From Undaria pinnatifida (lineage: Eukaryota > Sar > Phaeophyceae > Laminariales > Alariaceae): DNA of 64,000 bases. The stretch covers positions 6,831,461 to 6,895,460 of the forward strand of contig JABAKD010000017.1 in NCBI GenBank assembly GCA_012845835.1. The letters are read 5' to 3'. Both the position numbers and the translations under genes were made by a program. Shown here one piece after another: positions 21,370 to 32,332 of the stretch (positions are counted from its first letter, which is position 1; each line of letters opens with the position of its first letter). Under the pieces are notes generated by a model. The model was not told where the DNA came from. It ran no database searches and saw nothing but the letters and a program-made list of their open reading frames with translations.

Positions 21370-21763
21370 GCATGCTACGACATCAGAGGTAGCACTTCTC
21401 GTTAGAATATTTTCCTGGTTAAACGGGCCCCTTTTTACCCCCAAATCGTCGAACAGTGTCATTTTTCGGTTTTTGCAATCTGAATGTTTTGCATACCTCG
21501 GCGCCATGCGACTGTTCATCGGATTAGCGCGTTCATTTATCACAATCAGACTTTAGGTAGGATACGTACTCGCGCAGGGATATGGGTGATTCTTTTCGGC
21601 TCAAATATTCTTCGAATAACGGCTCTCGAGATCCTCAACCAAAATTGGTCTGAATGCCGTTCTTGCTTCAATATAATGATTTGTTTTTTATACCTAGAGG
21701 GTGTGGAAATGGTGCGTTGATCTGCACTTTAATGTGTATCGAAATCGCTTTCAGGGTGAAGTA
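21370..21763 (+). mobile_element. Two degenerate A-family copies in tandem
   Basis: The first begins CATGCTACGACATCAGAGG and has ACCCCCAAATCGTCGAAC. A second degraded copy from about 21590 has GGTCTGAATGCCG, ATACCTAGAGGGTG and a CAGGGTGAAGTAG end. Confidence 0.55.
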
Positions 21764-22019
21764 GACTGGTTCTTGCTACGATAACCACCCCCCCGAACCC
21801 AACGATTTTCTGTAGCGCACGTTTCATGGCTGCTTGACATGATCAAGGATGACATGAAAAATATAAATGAACATATTTTTGCAAATAACTACTAGTACTA
21901 TCGAACGATGACGTCGGGGTGGAAAGGGCACCGAAATTTCACGAGATACGGCCGGGAGCTGGTTTCAAAACCGCCGATTTCGTTAAAGGAAAGCTGGCGG
22001 GGATACCGTAGAACGACTC
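21764..22019 (+). mobile_element. Family B MITE
   Basis: From GACTGGTTCTTGCTACGATAA to ATACCGTAGAACGACTC. Interior boxes CGTTTCATGGCTGCTTGACA and GATACGGCCGGGAGCTGG are present. No target duplication can be read. Confidence 0.85.
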
Positions 22020-22849
22020 GACATATATACACCTCCTTGTGTGAGGATCACCAAAAAATATGGTGCATCTCTCCCATAGCATTTTCAAATGCACCTCCCA
22101 TTGTTTGAAGGTTTCCCGTGTTGAGGAGCAGTATACGTCACCCCGATAACTGATTCTGAGCAAGCTGTAAAAGTGCAGCTAGACGGAAACTCCCATGGCC
22201 TACACCAAACATTGCAAAACGAAAATGACATTCCGACATTAGGTTACGGAGAGCTGCTCGTAGTTCAGAAATTGGCTTTGCCAAAGCGCTGTACGTGTCA
22301 CCCTTCTCGTAGCACTTGCCTTCGGTCTATTTACTCCAGAGAGGCTAAGGGCTGCTTGCGCGGGTGATCACGCTATAGATTCGCATGTCTCAACAGTTTG
22401 TGATTTTGTTGTGCACGAAATGCGCAGTCATAGAAAATATGTAGTTTAAGCGTCTTCAAGTGAGAGTGAGGATTCCCCTCCTTTACCGTGGCAATAATCG
22501 CGATCACGATTGCGATTCGACAGGTGGCATAGAGCTAAGGGCAATGGCGGTACCAGTACAAGCGCCTGCCGCGGTGGCATATGTGGTTATTCTCGACAAT
22601 GTCATGCGCCATGAGAGGTTCCATGCTTTCGATCAGAAAAACACTTATACTAAAGGCCATTCTTTTAGCGGACAAGCTTTCCCCAGCAAATGTCAACCGA
22701 ATCAACTGGGAAAATGTAGTAAATGATGTGTCATTCATCTTACAGGATATACGCCGTGATGCTATCAATTTATAAAACCTTGCATCACAGGAAGGCGTAG
22801 GCTTGTTGGCGAATATATTTCTTTCACTTCCTCCCACATTCACCCACTC
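22020..22849. other. Unassigned sequence with a small plus-strand ORF
   Basis: At 22581-22775 (+) a 64-codon frame contains SIRKTLILKAILLADKLSP followed by an Asn/Asp-rich segment, which looks more protein-like than its surroundings. There is no recognised domain and no splice-site evidence. The opposite strand is also open here. Confidence 0.3.
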
Positions 22850-23500
22850 TCTCAGCTACTGTCACCCCCCACCCACCCACTCCCTCACCCATTTATTCCT
22901 GTCCTCCCTTACTCGCTCATTAAGTCACCCACTAACTCACTAACTCACTCACTCACTACCTCACTCACTCATTCTCTTCCTCCCGTCCTCACTCACTCAG
23001 TCACTCACTCATTCGCTCACGCACTCGGGCATTCACATATTCACTCCCTCACTCACTCACTCACTCGCTCACTCACTAGATCAATCCCTCACTCGTTCAC
23101 TCACGCGCTCACTCAATGACTCACTCACTCACTCACTCACTCACTCACTCACTCACTCACTCACTCACTCACTCACTCACTCACTCACTCACTCACTCAC
23201 TCACTAACTTTCTCAATCTCTCACTTACTCACCCACCCACTCACTCACTCACTCACTCACTCACTCACTCACTCACTCACTAACTCACTCACTCACTCAC
23301 GAACCCACTCACTAACTCACTTACTCACTCAGTCACTCACTCATTCACTCACTTACCCACTGACTCACCCACTCACGCACAACCTCAATAATTCACCCAC
23401 ACACTACCGCATTTACTCACTCGGTCAATTACTCAATCCCCAAATCACTTGCTCATTCACTCACTCACTCACGTACTCACTCAGTCACTTACTCACTATA
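22850..23500 (+). repeat. (CACT)n microsatellite running into the gap
   Basis: Over 600 bp of ACTC/CACT units with TCAC, CCAC and TAAC variants. The longest pure run is near 23105-23205. The array ends at the assembly gap, so its true length is unknown and it probably caused the gap. Confidence 0.95.
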
Positions 23501-24000
23501 NNNNNNNNNNNNNNNNNNNNNNNNNNNNNNNNNNNNNNNNNNNNNNNNNNNNNNNNNNNNNNNNNNNNNNNNNNNNNNNNNNNNNNNNNNNNNNNNNNNN
23601 NNNNNNNNNNNNNNNNNNNNNNNNNNNNNNNNNNNNNNNNNNNNNNNNNNNNNNNNNNNNNNNNNNNNNNNNNNNNNNNNNNNNNNNNNNNNNNNNNNNN
23701 NNNNNNNNNNNNNNNNNNNNNNNNNNNNNNNNNNNNNNNNNNNNNNNNNNNNNNNNNNNNNNNNNNNNNNNNNNNNNNNNNNNNNNNNNNNNNNNNNNNN
23801 NNNNNNNNNNNNNNNNNNNNNNNNNNNNNNNNNNNNNNNNNNNNNNNNNNNNNNNNNNNNNNNNNNNNNNNNNNNNNNNNNNNNNNNNNNNNNNNNNNNN
23901 NNNNNNNNNNNNNNNNNNNNNNNNNNNNNNNNNNNNNNNNNNNNNNNNNNNNNNNNNNNNNNNNNNNNNNNNNNNNNNNNNNNNNNNNNNNNNNNNNNNN
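23501..24000. other. Assembly gap (500 N)
   Basis: Exactly 500 unresolved bases, probably a placeholder length. Frames drawn through it are meaningless. Confidence 1.
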
Positions 24001-24029
24001 GCGAACTAACATGGAAGACCAAGGATACG

Positions 24030-24295
24030 ATAGGGAGAGGAGCCACCCCACGGTCGAATTGCAAAACCAGTCCCTGATCTCTCCTCACACGAGGAGCTCA
24101 ATATCTCACACGACACTACATGATTTCAAAAGCACTCGTTCGCACAACCCGCCCAAGCTCCCATGCCTTAGTCCTAAACCAACATTCACTCGGTGAAATT
24201 CGCTCATTAACCGGTAGTCCCTCACTCGAGGAGCCCAATCGGCCAGGGAACTTTAGGCGCAAAACGTGCAACGCCGTACCGTGAAATGACTTAGA
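24030..24295 (+). mobile_element. Family E MITE
   Basis: Left end AGGAGCCACCCCACGGTCG and right end CGTACCGTGAAATGACTTA. Contains CTCCTCACACGAGGAGCTC and CCTCACTCGAGGAGCCC palindromic boxes and CACTCGTTCGCACAACCC. Confidence 0.8.
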
Positions 24296-24379
24296 GTCCC
24301 CCCTTTCTTCAATGCCAGGTTTCCGCCACTCCATCGACTGACTACGACTGACTACGTACCTCAACCCGACCCGAGACCG

Positions 24380-24575
24380 TAGGCGATTCGCCTGGCGCAG
24401 CGTGCCTAACCACTCTACTGCGAATTCATTTCGCGAAATTTAAACGGCACGATTTCGAGCTCCATTAAGACCGAACGCAAAGGAGCGGGGAGGTCAATCG
24501 CGCGAGTCACCCCTCGAGCCGCTGCAACAAAGGCCCCAAAAAACAACATACGCCCCCTACCGTACGTCCCACGGT
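24380..24575 (-). mobile_element. Family C fragment (right half)
   Basis: GGCGATTCGCCTGGCGCAGC, TCAATCGCGCGAGTCACCC and end CCCCCTACCGTACGTCCC. The left half is missing. Confidence 0.7.
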
Positions 24576-24689
24576 CGGACGATAATGTCAGGGCGTGTCC
24601 CCCGATACAGGCGCTTTGATACTGTGCTCAACTTCCCTGTTCCCGGCAGAGGGCGGCAATGATGTCTAAAAGTACAGACACCCGGTGGG

Positions 24690-24800
24690 AGGTGATGAAC
24701 CATCTGCAAGATAACATCGAAGAGACACAGCACTGGGGTTATTGTGCAGGGACGATACCTGTGAACAGGGCTTGTCCAGGAGCGCTGGAGCTAAAAACGC
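24690..24800 (+). pseudogene. Short relic of the conserved coding-like repeat
   Basis: GGGACGATACCTGTGAACAG, then GGCTTGTCCAGGAGC, corresponds to the 3' part of the repeat at 15600-15890. The frame reads RDDTCEQGLSRS here and RDDTCDHGLSRS there. Upstream sequence is not recognisable. Confidence 0.5.
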
Positions 24801-25230
24801 TAGGTACAAAAAATCAAACCCAAACGAAAGAGAAAAAGAAACTGAATGGTATCTCTCAAACATTTTTTCTTCCTGCGGGTTCTCTCCGCCATGGCTCTTA
24901 AAAACAACGAGTCCGCCTACTCCTTCCCCCCCTGTGATCCCGAAACAGATGTCCACCGTATCTCGCTAAAACCTCCGCCCCCACTTGCCTTCCAATGTGC
25001 CCCCCGAGTGAACGAAACATTCCGCGTCCCTGCTTTGAACTGTGTTGTCCAGGCAAGCAAAAAGGTCCGCGTCCGTGCTTCCCGCTACATGTGTCCCCAA
25101 GTTTTAGGTTAAACCAGACACTTCGCTCCCCTTCTGACCGTTGCCCCCATCCCCATGCAGAACACTCACAAAACAAAAAAAGACAAAACATGTCAGCAGA
25201 CAATACTTTCTCCCCTTAGCCTGGACAGAC
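24801..25230. other. Unassigned sequence
   Basis: Contains a short internal duplication (CGCGTCCCTGCTTTGAACTG near 25024 and CGCGTCCGTGCTTCCCGCTA near 25069). No gene supported. Confidence 0.3.
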
Positions 25231-25485
25231 GAGTCGTTCTGCGATAGCCACCCTAACGTTTCTTGAACGAAATCGCCGGTGTAGAAACCAGCTCCTGGCC
25301 CTGTCTTCTGAAGTACGGTGCCCCCTGCCACCCCGACGTTATCGCTCGATGGTCCTTTGCGAACTAGGAAATATATGAAGATATTTTATTGAGTTTAGCA
25401 TCCTTTCTCGTGTCGAGCGGACATGAAACGTTCCTTGAAGAAAACCGGCGTTTGTATTGGCGGGGAGTATAGTAAAATAATGTCC
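25231..25485 (-). mobile_element. Family B MITE
   Basis: Left end GAGTCGTTCTGCGATAG, then CGAAATCGCCGG, CCACCCCGACGTTATCG, CGTGTCGAGCGGACATGAAA. The right end is decayed after GGCGGGGAG. Confidence 0.82.
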
Positions 25486-25499
25486 CCATCGCCGAGGTG

Positions 25500-25605
25500 T
25501 AGCCAATATTTGTATTGCAAAAAACGGTACTGGGCTTAAGGAGTCCCGTCATTCAAATGATGTTTTCGGCCAAAATATTTCTTGTCTATGGCAGGAAACG
25601 CTCAG
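25500..25605 (-). mobile_element. Family A fragment
   Basis: GGGCTTAAGGAGTCCCGTCA and GGCCAAAATATTTC match the right third of A(-). The terminus has been lost near the start of the minisatellite. Confidence 0.5.
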
Positions 25606-25669
25606 TCTGTTCCCGAAGTACCAAGCAAACTAAAACTTCCAAGGTTGGATTCTGCAGGGTACGTACAAA

Positions 25670-25956
25670 CCATACCCGGGGTATTTACTCCGGGTATTAC
25701 CCTACAAAAAAACATCTGTGAGTTCTGCAGGATATTCATACCCGTACCCGGAACTTCTGGAAGTTCTGTATGACCCCCACACCCGTACCCGGATCTTCTG
25801 AAAGTTCTGTACGCCAGTGCCACAAATACCCCGAGTACGGGTATACCATTTTTTTTACGTATGTGAGTTTTGTACGCCCGAGCCACAATACCCGGGACTT
25901 CTGTGAGTTCCGTAACACTTCCGTACCGTACCCGGAAGTTCTGTAATACCGGGCAT
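25670..25956 (+). repeat. GC-rich minisatellite, first block
   Basis: Repeats of a unit of about 45-50 bp with CCCGTACCCGGAACTTCTG, GTGAGTTCTGTACGCC and CGTGCCACAATACC. The same unit returns at 26738-27085, so the block between looks like an insertion or a recombined segment. Confidence 0.85.
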
Positions 25957-25959
25957 TAA

Positions 25960-26177
25960 TTCAGGTTTGATAACCCAAATAGTGTATTAGGCATTCCTAG
26001 TATGATGTCATATCTTGTTGTCAGTGAAACCAACCGTACACCGAATGCACAGCAGCAGTAGTAGCGGTACGTATCGTGTGCGATATTAGCACCTACTGTA
26101 GGTCCTGTCCATGTTTCTTTTGTTTCTAACCCGTGGGCACGTATTATATTGACGAAGGACGCTTTTGAATCACACAT
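25960..26177 (-). pseudogene. Relic of an LTR-retrotransposon aspartic protease
   Basis: The minus-strand frame starts MCDSKASFVNIIRAHGLET and ends in RLVSLTTRYDIILGMP. A D-S-x-A-S-F segment followed about 50 residues later by YD.ILGMP is the layout of the retropepsin encoded between gag and reverse transcriptase in LTR elements. The active-site glycine of D[ST]G is replaced by lysine and the domain stops shortly after LGMP. The frame upstream is closed and no reverse transcriptase follows, because minisatellite units begin at once. This is motif-level evidence only; the copy is certainly inactive. Confidence 0.5.
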
Positions 26178-26737
26178 ACTTCGAAGTATTCATTTTATAT
26201 TTATCGAATTGAATTCGATACGATTTGGTGGAAACATACCTGGTGCAAATTTGACGCCTATCGGGACGCAACGTATTGCGTATTGGGTCAACGTTTTTCT
26301 CCGATCGGAATGGTACATAGGTCTGCCATGACGGCGATGCAGCAACCATCGACGTCTAGAAGTGTCCTCTGTGTTTTCGGTAGTTTTGGCTTCTTCTGTG
26401 TCGCGACGCACTTGGCGTATCGAGCTGTGGTGGCAAGTATGGGCTTGCGACCGCCATTATTTGTTTTGAAGCGCCACAGCCGGGGTACGCTATGGTATGA
26501 CCATAGCGCAGTATAGCCGTGAGCGTGGCTGTTGCCCTGTTGCCACTCGTTGGGGTTCACGATTCATCGCCTCTCTCGGCGGTGGTATTGCCGAAATCCA
26601 TAATTCCCTTAAATGAAAAAGCTGCGACAGATTGCTTCGGGGACATTGGCCCAGAAAGAACATGCCATCCATGCAAGTTGGATTAAATCCTCCTCTTCAA
26701 TTCGAACTCCTCCCCGAGGGGTGTGCATTTACCCGTA
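26178..26737. other. Sequence between minisatellite blocks, possibly more of the retroelement relic
   Basis: Minus-strand frames continue here (26190-26411 and 26288-26560), basic and Thr-rich, upstream of the protease relic as a gag would be. No zinc knuckle or other gag motif is recognised. Confidence 0.3.
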
Positions 26738-27085
26738 CCCGGAACTTCTTCAAGGTCTGTAGGGCATCCATACGATCCGTATCAGGAACTTCTGTACGTT
26801 CTGTACGCCCGTGCCACAATACCCGGAACTTCTGTAGGACATTCATGCCTGTACTCGAACTTCTGTTAGTTCTGTAGGACATTCATACCCGTACGCGGAA
26901 CTTCTGTGAGTTTTGTTCACCCCGTGCCACAATACACGGGGTACGGGTACAGCACCTTTCATACCCGCCCGGAACTTCTGTGAGTTCTGTGCGCCCGTGC
27001 CACAGTACCCGGAACTTCTGGAAGTTCTGTAACTCTTTCATACCCGTACCCGAAGCTCTGTAAGACTCCCATGCCCTTGCCCGGA
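26738..27085 (+). repeat. GC-rich minisatellite, second block
   Basis: Same unit as 25670-25956, with at least six recognisable copies of CCCGGAACTTCTG-type sequence separated by GTTCTGTAGG or GTACGCCCGTGCCAC. Confidence 0.85.
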
Positions 27086-28189
27086 ATCCACAAACCCTAC
27101 GGAACATAACCTTGAAAAATTCCATGCCTCCCCTCTCTCCTTTCCATTTGATTTTCCGCCGAGCAAACCAAAAGCTTCGCGTTTCTCCTTCCCCTTTTCA
27201 TATTTTCCCCAGGTCCCCCCGATTTTTCCTAGTCACGCAAGGCCCACATTGTGCCGCATTTAATGTTTCGTTCCTGAATGAATCCTGCCAGATTACATGT
27301 TCTTGGCCTAACTCCGTTTTGCCCGCGCTCCCTTGCCCCCAGCAGGGTCGTCTGTTTTGACGGTGCTATTTTCTTGGCACAATCGATTCAGGCGGGGTTT
27401 TCGGCCGACGAGGGAGGGACAGGAAGGGGGGGTAATGACGAATCTATCTTGCTGGAGAGCCAAGCTTTCCGAAAACCAACCTGAATTCATAGCACGTCGT
27501 CTCCCCCTATCGGCCGTCCCGCGTCGCCCCTTTTTCGACACTCGCACCCCCCAGAAAAAAATTAGCTGGCAGTCGCATTCATTCCTTCACCTCGAATCGC
27601 GTGGTTTGCGACGAAAACCTTGAAGTATTTTCTGATAGAACAGGCAGGAGTTTTAATCCCTGAATATGAGACACAACATAACGCATACTAAGCTACTGTA
27701 GAAGAGTCGTGGTACCGGAAGATGAGAGGGAAGGGACGCAGGGGTATCAGCTTCGCTTGGAGACAGCACCGGTTCTTCTTTGTCGATATCTTATTATTAT
27801 TGGCGTTGATGTTGAGCTATGGGAAGCTCGAAGAGACAGGAAATGAGAAGGAGTGAGAGCATGGGGGTGGGGTGAGGCTCACAGGGTTCCTTTCACCCTC
27901 CAGCATTGCTGCTGTGCTCTCTTCTGGACCTTTACCTATGGAACGTACAAGGAACGTTCTCCTAGGTGTTCTATACTCCCATGAGCGCTTAACGCGCTTA
28001 CTTCTATCTCTCTTGTCCAGAGGAGGAACGTTCCATTATCAAGAACGCTCTTGTGGTATAAGCTCGATAGATTCTACGGGTTATCCGCTCCACTAAGAAT
28101 GTTCCGTTCAAGAGAATCTTCTTGTGGCCAATAGACCATAACTCTGCGGGGTATCTTACCGAATCTATTGCCAGCTATGCTGATACTCT
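27086..28189. other. Unassigned sequence with a diverged duplication
   Basis: Near 28028-28090 and 28097-28150 two adjacent segments of about 60-70 bp resemble each other (GAACGTTCC...TCTTGTGG...CGGGTTATC and GAATGTTCC...TCTTGTGG...CGGGGTATC). No coding region is supported. The plus frame at 27333-27623 has no recognised motif. Confidence 0.35.
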
Positions 28190-28345
28190 ATGACACTACA
28201 CTGACTGTAGTTTTAAGGGGAGTCGCCGGACCTATATCCTTAATGGGCGCACACACCACCCAGTAAGCGCGCGATCAGAGTATTACACACAGCTTGCAAG
28301 GATGAGTTTCGACGAAATCTTCGATCTCACAGCTGAAATGTTTAT
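28190..28345 (+). repeat. M repeat, 5'-shortened copy
   Basis: Begins within the M unit (ACTGTAGTTTTAAGGGGAG) and proceeds through GGCGCACACACCACC and CAAGGATGAG to the frame MSFDEIFDLTAEMF, ending at the usual 3' point. It lacks the first half of the long copies. Confidence 0.75.
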
Positions 28346-28990
28346 ACGATATGTTTGTAATATAGGTACAAGCTCCTCCTTCGGGTTGTGGCTGACGTGA
28401 AATCCTAGGGGGAAACAAATCTCTTGGACCACAAAAAACAAACCGACAGCCACACGGCGCAAGCAACACGGTGCGTGTAAGACCCACTCTTAATATGTAC
28501 GTAGCACGAACGAGATTATCTCTACCATATGCAGCCGGCAACGAAGCTGCACCGAATTAATCATTGGTCCAGAAAAGGTACCCGAAGAGTGCACCCCCGA
28601 AAAGGTAACATGCTGACGAACCCGGGTAAAGGTACTATTCCTGATATTCTACAGCACAGTAGTAGCTGGTAATGTGCACGGACTTTGACTGAGGAATTAT
28701 GTACTATTTACTCGACGTACCGGTACAGATCGGATTTTGTACGATGATATCAGCACCAAAGTTCTCCAAAAATTGAAAAATTTATACACTTTTGTGGACG
28801 TCTGTTTGTTGTGGACGAAGTTTGGACGAACACCCTCGCGCAAACCATCAGGTTGCTATCACATTTGTGCGACATATTATCTGATTGAGAACATGATGTT
28901 CGTTGAAAATTTGACGCGCAGCATGCACTGCATACAGTGTTTCCTTGAAATTTGTTCCCACGCTGGGCAGGCCACGATGAAAATAATCCA
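28346..28990. other. Unassigned sequence
   Basis: A plus frame opens at 28737 (MYDDISTKVLQKLKNLYTF) and runs on into the following C element to 29234. The first 90 codons are outside known repeats but have no recognised domain. Confidence 0.3.
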
Positions 28991-29300
28991 CATCACCTAC
29001 ACGCGGTGGTGGAGGGGGGATGTTATGACACATCCCCTTCTTCCTGCTGAGTTTGAGCCATCATACCATACTCGCACGCGTGACTCTCTGCCTCGCGGAC
29101 TAAAATGCTCCAGGGGGATCGCTTTGGCGCAGCGTAGCTTAGCATTCCATCGCGGAGTCATTTCACCAAAAAAAGGTATACACGAAAGCTTAAGACCGCA
29201 AAGGATCAGGGGGGACACTCACTCGAGCAAGTGACACTCTGAGCCACTGCAAACGAAGCCTTTTCAAGCGAATCCCCCCCCTACCGTAGCCTGCCCGGAG
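28991..29300 (-). mobile_element. Family C MITE
   Basis: CATACTCGCACGCGTGACTC, GCTTTGGCGCAGCGTAGC, CACTCACTCGAGCAAGTGAC and right end CCCTACCGTAGCCTGCC. The left TIR is eroded. Confidence 0.75.
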
Positions 29301-29324
29301 TGACGAAAGACTTTGCTATTTTAA

Positions 29325-29607
29325 GACCCGTGCTACAATAGAGGTACTAGCATTTTTCGTCTGAAATGTTTTTCTGAATGACGGGGCTCCTTAACCCACG
29401 ATCGTACCGAAACACGCCTTATTTTTTCATGACGACTCTCGTTGTGTACCTTGGCAAATGGGATTTCACCTTGGCAAATCGCATTTTTCATCCGGGAGCA
29501 GTTTTACTTTTACCCAATTCCTTTTTTGGGAAGAGGTCATAAGCTCTCAACATACATGAGGGGTAGTATTAAAAAAAACGTGGTGCACCTCTGTCGTAGC
29601 ATGCCAC
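29325..29607 (+). mobile_element. Family A MITE
   Basis: Left end GACCCGTGCTACAATAG and right end CTGTCGTAGCATGCCAC. GACGGGGCTCCTTAACCC is intact. A 20-bp piece, CACCTTGGCAAATCGCATTT, partly repeats its neighbour. Confidence 0.85.
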
Positions 29608-29978
29608 ACCAGAAAACAACGTATAACTCATTGGCGCTGTCATGTCCACAAGCAAGAAAGCAGGCACAACAAGTTGCCGAAGTCCGCCCTTTGCGAGCGG
29701 TTCTGGAAAGGATGCAGTCCGCCTTTCAGGCGGCTCGCGGAGTACCTTACGGCCTTTCGCGCTTTGTGCAAGCAATGTCCGACTATCTGGTTGGTGAAAA
29801 CCCGACGTGCCCCATCTCGGCATAGTAGGGATGCCAGGGTCCATGGCCATACGACTACGGCCATGCACAAACTGAGTACACCCACCCTACCGCAGCCACG
29901 GACTATACAATAATGTGTATGTATAGCTGTCGCCATGGTATATTATGCGGTGGAGCTGTGTAAATTTTTTCAACACGG
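29608..29978. other. Unassigned sequence
   Basis: No recognised repeat. The frames here overlap on both strands and look random. Confidence 0.3.
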
Positions 29979-30248
29979 GAGTCATCCTACGGTGGCTAGG
30001 GGTGCAGCAGATTCCTAGAATTTTCTGAGCTCCTGACAGGAGGAGCTACCTCAATTTCTCACCCGAAAAACGACTTCGAAGGCCTTCGTTCGCACAACCC
30101 GACGCCCTATTCCCAACACAAGCTGTATACGCTCGTCAACATTTACGCTGAACGGTAGTTCCTTCAACTTGAGGGAAACTCACGAACCGCCCACAAACCT
30201 TTTGGCTCCAAACGGTTGCAACCCCATTGCCGTGGGTGGGATTACTCA
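29979..30248 (+). mobile_element. Family E MITE
   Basis: From GAGTCATCCTACGGTGGC to GCCGTGGGTGGGATTACTC. Flanks are ACGG and ACAG, a possible 4-bp duplication with one difference. ACGACTTCGAAGGCCTTCG and CGCACAACCCGAC are intact. Confidence 0.8.
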
Positions 30249-30713
30249 CAGGAAACGTGTGCTACCGATCAGGTAGGCCATCCATATCATCCACCTCTCA
30301 CTCGACAACATGATCTACGTAGGTCGAAACATCCTACCGTGGTACGTTAGATTGGTGTACTACTTATTTCTCTTGAGACTTTTCCTCGCTCGAAGGTCTC
30401 AACGTCTCACCCCAAAATCTACTGTGGAATTATATAAACCTAGGTGTAATGAGGCAGGTTCCCAACAGAAGCAATATGAAAACGCGTCTACGGAGATCCC
30501 TCGACGACGTGTCTCTGACAGCAAGAAGGCCGAACATCTCCGTAACACTCGATAACGTCCGAACATCGAGAGAGTCAGTCTAGATTTCGGCGCTCGTTAC
30601 GCCCTTGCAGCGCTAGGAACCGAGTGGATAACATAGGTTTACAAAACAACCGTTCGCGAGAAAAAGCAAGAACGTCATCCCGACTATTTTTTAGAGCCCC
30701 CAATCCCTCTCTA
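30249..30713. other. Unassigned sequence
   Basis: An 81-codon plus frame at 30310 has a hydrophobic start and a basic remainder. It has no recognised domain. Confidence 0.3.
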
Positions 30714-30992
30714 GACCAATCATACGGAAACGGGGTCCCTTTCAGAGCCTTTTTTTTTTCAGTGGCTCGTGGTCACTCGCGTGATTGACCCCCCTGTTCT
30801 CCATGCGGTCACAGGCTTTCTTTCGTGCTCATTTCATTTTTCGATGTGAGTACCCAATGGGATGGTTAGCTATATGCTGCGCCAAAACAAATCGCCTAAC
30901 GTGATTTTCTCAGTGAGGTGCAGAGTCACTCGTGCGACTGGCTCAAACCCGGCTGTGAAAATCGGGGGTACCCCCTTACCGTAGCCTTGATC
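30714..30992 (+). mobile_element. Family C MITE
   Basis: From GACCAATCATACGGAAAC to TTACCGTAGCCTTGATC, flanked by TCTA and CCTA (one mismatch). Both subterminal boxes are present: GGTCACTCGCGTGATTGACC and GTCACTCGTGCGACTGGC. Confidence 0.82.
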
Positions 30993-31190
30993 CCTATACT
31001 ATCTTGAAGTAAATTTGTCGAAAAAAACGGGGTTTCCAGCTGTAAAGGCGGTAATGGAGCCCCGTCATTCAGTAAATAGCTTGTCCACAACGGGGCCACC
31101 CCTCCTACCGAATGAAGCACGCGTCGGACATGCCATGCAGAGGTTGAGACTGATACTGACCACGGATGGATCTGTCGGCCGAGCCATCCC

Positions 31191-31470
31191 ACAGTACGGG
31201 ATACACTTTTCGGGAGATAATCGTTAACCGACGTTATGTATGGTCTACCGTTACGGCTTACAGATTTGAGCTCCTCAACCGTGTAACTAGAGTTATGTCG
31301 ACTTTGTACATGGCATCGTTTGCAAATGCATGCGTTTGTTGCAGGACTGTAGCGCAGATAAATGTTGGTCGGGTTGTGTGAACGAGACTGAACGTCTTCC
31401 CAAGTCCTGCTTTGGGAGAGATGTTGAGCTCATCACGTTATATAGGGGCTCCGCACAAACCTCTCTCTGC
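31191..31470 (-). mobile_element. Family E MITE, first of two in tandem
   Basis: Starts GAGCCATCCCACAGTACGGG and ends near TGAGCTCATCACG. Interior GAACGTCTTCCCAAGTCCTG corresponds to the complement of the E box. Confidence 0.65.
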
Positions 31471-31476
31471 TGATTG

Positions 31477-31715
31477 GAGTCATCCCACGATATGGGTTGC
31501 ATTTTTTGCACCATAAAACGGTATTCCCTCTGTCCGATTGAACTCCTCAAGCGAGGAACTAGCGGTTTGTCGTGAATCAAGTAATTTCATGAGAGTACAT
31601 ATTGATTTGGGCCTAAGGCATAGAAGCTCGGTCGGGTTGTGTGCAAACGAATGCCTTCCAAGTCATTTTTCGGGTGAGATTTTGAGCTCCTCATACCCAT
31701 AGATCATCGTCAGAT
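31477..31715 (-). mobile_element. Family E MITE, second in tandem
   Basis: GAGTCATCCCACGATATGGG start, GAACTCCTCAAGCGAGGAAC palindromic box, AATGCCTTCCAAGTCATTTT, and GATTTTGAGCTCCTCATAC. Confidence 0.75.
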
Positions 31716-31804
31716 CCTCTGAAGGGATATTGATGTGTCCGACGTGTCGTAGATATTATTTGCGGAGATCTCCATTGTCAACAGAGGGCGGGACCGCGCA
31801 CAAA

Positions 31805-31995
31805 ACAACGAAAGCATCTCTCGACACCATTAAGGCGAGCTCTCCTACGCTACCACTGCGCGTGATCGAGGCTTGGTATACAGTACCTTTAATATAAATC
31901 GAGTCAAACGCTATTAAACAAAGGCGGCGGGTGCTGTTCTGCCCCCTTGGTTTGTCTGATATTTCATCCTGCCAACAGCGGACCTCCGCGCTATA
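31805..31995 (+). repeat. P repeat, copy 1
   Basis: Shares with 41830-42035 the blocks AGGCGAGCTCTCCTACGCTA, TCAAACGCTATTAAACAAAG/TCAATCGCTACTACGCAAAG, GGCGGGTGC and CTGC(C/T)AACAG(C/T)GGA. Dispersed repeat of unknown type. Confidence 0.6.
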
Positions 31996-32011
31996 TTACT
32001 TTTTTTTGGTG

Positions 32012-32078
32012 TTACTGTAGTGTTACTGTAGTGTTACTGTAGTGTTACTGTAGTGTTATTGTAGTGTTACTGTAGTGG
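32012..32078 (+). repeat. 11-bp tandem repeat
   Basis: Six copies of TGTTACTGTAG, one with a C-to-T change. It lies directly before a truncated B element. Confidence 0.92.
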
Positions 32079-32093
32079 ACCCTCCAAAATAGC

Positions 32094-32200
32094 GGAGTCG
32101 TTCTACGGTTGCCCCTCCAACGTTTCTTTAACAAAATCGATGGTTTGGAAACAAGCTGCTCTCGATTGTATCTCTTAAAATCCGGCGTCGCTTGCCACCG
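32094..32200 (-). mobile_element. Family B fragment (left part of reverse copy)
   Basis: GAGTCGTTCTACGGTTG, CCTCCAACGTTTCTTTAAC and CCGGCGTCGCTTGCCACCG. It is cut at the start of an A element and not resumed afterwards. Confidence 0.7.
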
Positions 32201-32280
32201 TAGGGGACATGCGTGCTGCGACAGAGGGTCAAAGCTACGATAGGGGGATACCGCCATTTTTCATCACCGGGTCTGAGCTA

Positions 32281-32330
32281 TCACACCATACCATACCATA
32301 CCATACCACACCATACCATATCGACCCAGG
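32281..32330 (+). repeat. (CCATA)n microsatellite inside a C element
   Basis: Pentanucleotide run of CCATA with one CCACA unit. It is partly continued as CATACCACACCAGACCATAC after the inner C element, so the array was the insertion target. Confidence 0.85.
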
Positions 32331-32332
32331 CT

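Noticed and set aside
23449-24088. ORFs of 186-199 codons across the gap
   Set aside because: Almost all residues are unknown bases; they are artefacts of the N run.
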